Shown: positions 6,232-9,639 of the stretch, piece by piece
Layout of the letters: each line of letters opens with the position of its first letter
Numbering within the stretch: position 1 is the first letter of the stretch
NCBI GenBank assembly: GCA_003521845.1
Contig: DPHB01000052.1
Coordinates: 1 to 9,639, forward strand
Length of the DNA stretch: 9,639 nucleotides
Reading direction: 5' to 3'
Source: Oceanospirillaceae bacterium
GTDB taxonomy: Bacteria; Pseudomonadota; Gammaproteobacteria; Pseudomonadales; Balneatricaceae
Translations under genes and position numbers: made by a program
Notes under the pieces: generated by a model
Told to the model about the DNA's origin: nothing
Seen by the model: only the letters and a program-made list of their open reading frames with translations
Database searches by the model: none

Positions 6232-6243
6232 ACTATAAATATA
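6232..6243 (-). promoter_or_regulatory. Candidate -10 region for the DUF4160-DUF2442-gloC unit
   Basis: On the minus strand TATATT (6243-6238) and TATAGT (6237-6232) stand back to back, each 5 of 6 to TATAAT. They lie 34 to 45 bases upstream of ATG 6198 and just after the purL terminator, where a promoter for this unit is expected. No good -35 is visible, since the upstream positions fall in the terminator's T-run. Confidence 0.35.
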
Positions 6244-6252
6244 GCAGACACA

Positions 6253-6285
6253 AAAAAAGGCGGATGAAAAACACCTGCCTTTTTT
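6253..6285 (-). terminator. purL: Bidirectional rho-independent terminator after purL
   Basis: AAAAAAGGC (6253-6261) and GCCTTTTTT (6277-6285) are exact reverse complements, and the stem can be extended inward by a further G-C pair beyond one weak pair. On the minus strand the GC-rich core is followed by seven T residues (6258-6252), which suits termination of purL, whose stop is 72 bases upstream. On the plus strand it ends in six T residues, so it could also block transcription coming from the left. Confidence 0.85.
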
Positions 6286-6357
6286 ATTTCTCTTACAGGC
6301 TGGCCTGCTCTTCAAATTAGCGCGCCATCACATGTACAAACGTTATAATTACTCAGA

Positions 6358-9300
6358 CTAGCCTACCCAAACTCGGGCATTGCGGAACATGCGCATCCAA
6401 GCACCGTCTTCGGCCCACTCATCGGGTGCCCAAGAGTTCTGTAAGCTACGGTATACACGTTCTGGATGTGGCATCATGATAGTCACACGGCCGTTGGCAG
6501 CGGTAAGACCAGTAATACCGTCAACCGAGCCATTTGGGTTAGCCGGATAGGTTTCGGTTGTCATGCCATTGTTATCCACAAAGCGCAAAGCAATTTGACC
6601 AGCTGCATCACACGCGGCACGCTCATCAGCGCTGGCGAACTCGGCATGACCTTCGCCATGAGCGATAGCAATCGGCATATGGGAACCGGCCATACCTTGT
6701 AAGAATACAGAATCCGATTCTTGCACCTGTACCAAGGCGGTACGACCTTCGAACTGCTCGGACTGGTTGCGTACGAAGTGTGGCCAATGCTCGGCCCCTG
6801 GAATCAACTCATGCAAGTTAGACAACATCTGACAGCCGTTGCATACACCTAGAGAAAAGGTATCTTCACGGGCAAAGAAGTCAGCAAACTGCTGACGCGA
6901 ACCGGCGTTGAATAAGATAGACTTCGCCCAACCTTCACCGGCACCTAATACGTCACCGTAGGAGAATCCACCACAAGCTACTAGGCCGACGAATTCACTA
7001 AGCTGGCGACGACCAGACAAGATGTCACTCATGTGTACGTCAGTACAAGCAAAGCCGGCACGATCAAAGGCGGCGGCCATTTCTACTTGGCCGTTAACAC
7101 CTTGCTCACGCAAGATAGCAACCTGTGGACGTTTGCCACTAGCAATCAATTGCGCAGCGACATCTTCGGCAGGGTCATAGGTCAAGGCAGCGTTTAAGCC
7201 TTGGTCAGTAGCATCAAGGATGCGATCAAATTCTTGTTGCGCACAGTTGGCGTTATCACGCATGGCCTGCAAACGGTAGCTAGTTTCTGCCCAAGTACGC
7301 TGCCATTCAACACGCGAGTCTACCAGTACTTCTTCACCTTCTAGGGTAAAGCGGATTTGGTCGTCATCGTTAAGGCTACCAATGACATGGCTCTGTTCGG
7401 CTAGACCGGCAGCACTGAACTGGCGCAATACTTCAGCCGTATCAGCTTGGCGTACTTGCACAACCACACCTAGTTCTTCGGTAAATAAGCTAGGCAATAG
7501 TTCACCAGCGTCGGCAACCAAAGCGCTCATTTCGATATCTAGACCCGTATGGCCAGCAAAGGCCATTTCGGCCAAGGTAGTCAACAAGCCACCATCAGCA
7601 CGGTCATGGTAAGCCAACAACATATCAGCTTCGTTAAGACCTTGAATGGCGCTAAACAGGCCCTTTAGGTCTTCCGCATCATCAACATCAGGCGCCGTAT
7701 CGCCTAGCTGCTTAAATACTTGCGCTAAGGCAGAACCACCCATGCGGTTTTGGCCGTTACCTAGGTCAACCAGAATCAAATCTGTATCGCCCTTGTCGGT
7801 ACGTAGCTGTGGCGTTAGTGACTTACGCACATCTTCCACCGGTGCAAAACCAGAAATCACCAAGGACACGGGCGAGGTCACACTCTTGTCTTCGCCGTCA
7901 TCATTCCAGACGGTACGCATGGACATTGAGTCTTTGCCTACGGGGATGGAAATACCCAAGGCTGGGCACAATTCCATACCCACCGCCTTCACCGTTTCAT
8001 ACAGCTTGGCATCTTCACCAGGGTAGCCCGCTGGGGACATCCAGTTGGCTGACAAGCGAATATCGCCTAGATCGGCAATCTGCGTGCCGGCCATGTTGGT
8101 AATGGTTTCGCCAATAGCCATACGGCCAGAAGCAGGGGCGTCAATCAAGGCTAATGGTGTGCGCTCACCCATAGCCATCACTTCACCGGTATAAGTATCC
8201 AAGGCCGTTGTCGTTACGGCGCAGTTACCTACCGGCACCTGCCAAGGACCTACCATTTGCTCACCAGCTACCATGCCGGTAATGGAGCGGTCACCAATGG
8301 TAATCAAGAAACTCTTGCTAGCCACTGTTGGCAAGCTCAATACACGCTGCGCGGCATCTGCCAGTTCAATGCCTTGGGCATCAAAGCTTTGTAATTCAGG
8401 TTCGTTAGTCTCTACGTCGCGGTGCATCTTTGGCGGTTTGCCAAACAGTACAGACATTGGTAAATCTACTGGATTGTTGTCAAAGTGGGTATCACCCAAA
8501 ATCAAATGATGCTCTTCCGTAGCTTCACCGACGATAGCATATGGGCAGCGCTCACGTTCACAGAATTGCTCAAACAAGGCCAAGTTTTCTGGCGCTACAG
8601 CCATAACATAACGTTCCTGAGCTTCGTTACACCAGATAGCCAATGGCGACATGCCTGGCTCGTCATTGTTGATGTTACGCAAGCCAAAGTTGCCACCACG
8701 GCCACCGTCTTTGACTAGCTCTGGGAAAGCATTGGACAAGCCACCAGCACCCACATCGTGGATAAAGGCGATAGGGTTGTCGTTGCCGGCCTGCCAACAG
8801 CGGTCAATCACTTCCTGACAGCGGCGTTCTAATTCTGGGTTTTCACGCTGTACCGAGGCGAAGTCTAAGTCAGCGGCACTGGCACCGGATGCCATGGAAG
8901 AAGCAGCACCACCACCCAAACCAATTTGCATGGCTGGACCACCTAGGCAAATTAACTTAAAGCCAACGCCAATTTCACCCTTTTCAACATCATCGGCACG
9001 TATGTTACCTAAACCGCCAGCAATCATAATAGGCTTGTGGTAACCACGTACTTCATCACCGTCTACACCAGGCACCTTGGCTTCATAGGTACGAAAGTAA
9101 CCGTTCAAGGCTGGGCGACCAAATTCATTGTTAAAAGCCGCACCACCAATCGGGCCTTCGAGCATAATATCCAAAGCCGAAACGATACGTTCTGGCTTGC
9201 CGTAATTGTCTTCCCATGGCTGTTCAAAGCCAGGAATTTGCAAGTTAGATACGGAATAACCAGTCAGGCCTGCCTTTGGCTTGGAACCTTTACCCGTAGC

Positions 9301-9639
9301 ACCTTCGTCACGGATTTCACCACCAGAACCAGTCGCTGCACCGGCGTGAGGAGCAATGGCTGTTGGGTGGTTATGGGTTTCCACCTTCATTAAGATATGT
9401 ACGTCTTCTTGATGGTAGGCGTATTCTTGGTCAGCGGCTTTGGGGAAGAAACGACCACCCTTGTGGCCAGCGATAACCGATGCGTTGTCCACATAGGCAG
9501 ACAACACACCTTTGCCGTTTAGCTCGTTGGTGTTTTTGATCATCTTGAACAAGGATCGGTCTTGATCAACCCCATCAATGGTCCAACTGGCGTTAAAAAT
9601 CTTGTGACGACAGTGCTCTGAGTTTGCTTGGGCAAACAT
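6358..9639 (-). CDS. purL: Phosphoribosylformylglycinamidine synthase, large single-chain form (5' end missing)
   Basis: PurL converts formylglycinamide ribonucleotide, glutamine and ATP to the amidine (FGAM) in de novo purine synthesis. The visible 1093 residues match E. coli PurL throughout. The synthase core begins MFAQANSEHCRHKIFN, with MKVETHNHPTAI (84-95) and GGEIRDEGATGKG (106-118) for substrate and ATP binding. The C-terminal glutaminase domain has nucleophile C933 in GVCNGCQM (Cys codon 6843-6841) and H1058/E1060 in MMPHPER. The offset of 202 from the E. coli/Salmonella triad (1135, 1260, 1262) shows that about 202 N-terminal residues, the PurS-like domain, lie beyond the right edge. 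The Met at 9639 is therefore internal, not a start. The protein ends RMFRNARVWVG at a TAG stop followed by a terminator. It is a conserved housekeeping gene with no visible damage. Confidence 0.97.
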   Translation of the reverse strand: MFAQANSEHCRHKIFNASWTIDGVDQDRSLFKMIKNTNELNGKGVLSAYVDNASVIAGHKGGRFFPKAADQEYAYHQEDVHILMKVETHNHPTAIAPHAGAATGSGGEIRDEGATGKGSKPKAGLTGYSVSNLQIPGFEQPWEDNYGKPERIVSALDIMLEGPIGGAAFNNEFGRPALNGYFRTYEAKVPGVDGDEVRGYHKPIMIAGGLGNIRADDVEKGEIGVGFKLICLGGPAMQIGLGGGAASSMASGASAADLDFASVQRENPELERRCQEVIDRCWQAGNDNPIAFIHDVGAGGLSNAFPELVKDGGRGGNFGLRNINNDEPGMSPLAIWCNEAQERYVMAVAPENLALFEQFCERERCPYAIVGEATEEHHLILGDTHFDNNPVDLPMSVLFGKPPKMHRDVETNEPELQSFDAQGIELADAAQRVLSLPTVASKSFLITIGDRSITGMVAGEQMVGPWQVPVGNCAVTTTALDTYTGEVMAMGERTPLALIDAPASGRMAIGETITNMAGTQIADLGDIRLSANWMSPAGYPGEDAKLYETVKAVGMELCPALGISIPVGKDSMSMRTVWNDDGEDKSVTSPVSLVISGFAPVEDVRKSLTPQLRTDKGDTDLILVDLGNGQNRMGGSALAQVFKQLGDTAPDVDDAEDLKGLFSAIQGLNEADMLLAYHDRADGGLLTTLAEMAFAGHTGLDIEMSALVADAGELLPSLFTEELGVVVQVRQADTAEVLRQFSAAGLAEQSHVIGSLNDDDQIRFTLEGEEVLVDSRVEWQRTWAETSYRLQAMRDNANCAQQEFDRILDATDQGLNAALTYDPAEDVAAQLIASGKRPQVAILREQGVNGQVEMAAAFDRAGFACTDVHMSDILSGRRQLSEFVGLVACGGFSYGDVLGAGEGWAKSILFNAGSRQQFADFFAREDTFSLGVCNGCQMLSNLHELIPGAEHWPHFVRNQSEQFEGRTALVQVQESDSVFLQGMAGSHMPIAIAHGEGHAEFASADERAACDAAGQIALRFVDNNGMTTETYPANPNGSVDGITGLTAANGRVTIMMPHPERVYRSLQNSWAPDEWAEDGAWMRMFRNARVWVG

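Noticed and set aside
6221..6240. Plus-strand GACTCACTATA (6227-6237) is identical to the core of the phage T7 promoter.
   Set aside because: The match stops there: the upstream recognition bases (-16 to -12) and the +1 GGG are absent, nothing reads rightward from it, and no phage genes are nearby. Probably chance in an AT-rich gap.
6296..6307. Small inverted repeat CAGGC-TG-GCCTG before the purL terminator.
   Set aside because: The arms are 5 bp with a 2-base centre and no U-tract; the stem at 6253-6285 is a far better terminator.
6199..6315. In-frame N-terminal extension of the DUF4160 protein from ATG 6315.
   Set aside because: It crosses the purL terminator, has no ribosome site as good as that before 6198, and its Cys/Phe-rich sequence is unlike the family.
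6344..6349. Perfect TATAAT on the plus strand between purL and its terminator.
   Set aside because: No -35 at 16-18 bases (the position reads CGCGCC), and it would only drive antisense purL RNA.
7382..8102. Several plus-strand open frames of 76-126 codons opposite purL (also at 6466-6702, 8273-8718 and 9037-9393).
   Set aside because: They are antisense shadows of a conserved gene, with compositions typical of mirrored codons and no recognisable domains.
9637..9639. ATG at the right edge as the start of purL.
   Set aside because: The catalytic triad offset shows about 202 residues are missing upstream, so this Met is internal.

Overview
The window reads as chromosomal DNA from a marine-type gammaproteobacterium. 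The reasons are a long, single-chain PurL that follows the E. coli protein closely, a GloC (YcbL)-type metallo-hydrolase, and a bacterial trimethylamine monooxygenase like those of Methylophaga and marine roseobacters. Base composition is moderate, with good Shine-Dalgarno sites. I cannot name a genus. Every gene I can support is on the minus strand, so transcription runs from the right edge to the left. No gene-free stretch exceeds about 200 bases. I see no tRNA, rRNA, insertion sequence or CRISPR array.

Right part (9639 to about 6250): the last 1093 codons of purL (de novo purine synthesis), whose first ~200 codons lie outside the window. It is closed by a bidirectional rho-independent terminator at 6253-6285.

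Middle (6198 to 5036): a compact three-gene unit. It holds a DUF4160 protein, a DUF2442 protein whose start overlaps the first gene's stop (ATGA), and gloC 21 bases further on. The two small genes are of unknown function; gloC is a glyoxalase II-like hydrolase.

Left part (4844 to 1): the most interesting block. A soluble PAS histidine kinase and a FixJ-type response regulator are separated by 4 bases. A 202-base regulatory gap follows, then tmm (trimethylamine to TMAO), then a Tat-exported solute-binding protein of the branched-chain amino acid/amide (LivK/HAAT) class, then the first 34 codons of a LivH-like permease that runs off the left edge. A perfect 11-bp hairpin sits between tmm and the binding-protein gene.

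Working model (inference): the two-component pair senses a methylated amine or a related signal in the cytoplasm and controls tmm and the transporter. The transporter would bring in the amine or a precursor, and Tmm would oxidise it. The known later steps (TMAO demethylase, gamma-glutamylmethylamide pathway) are not in the window and may lie beyond the left edge.
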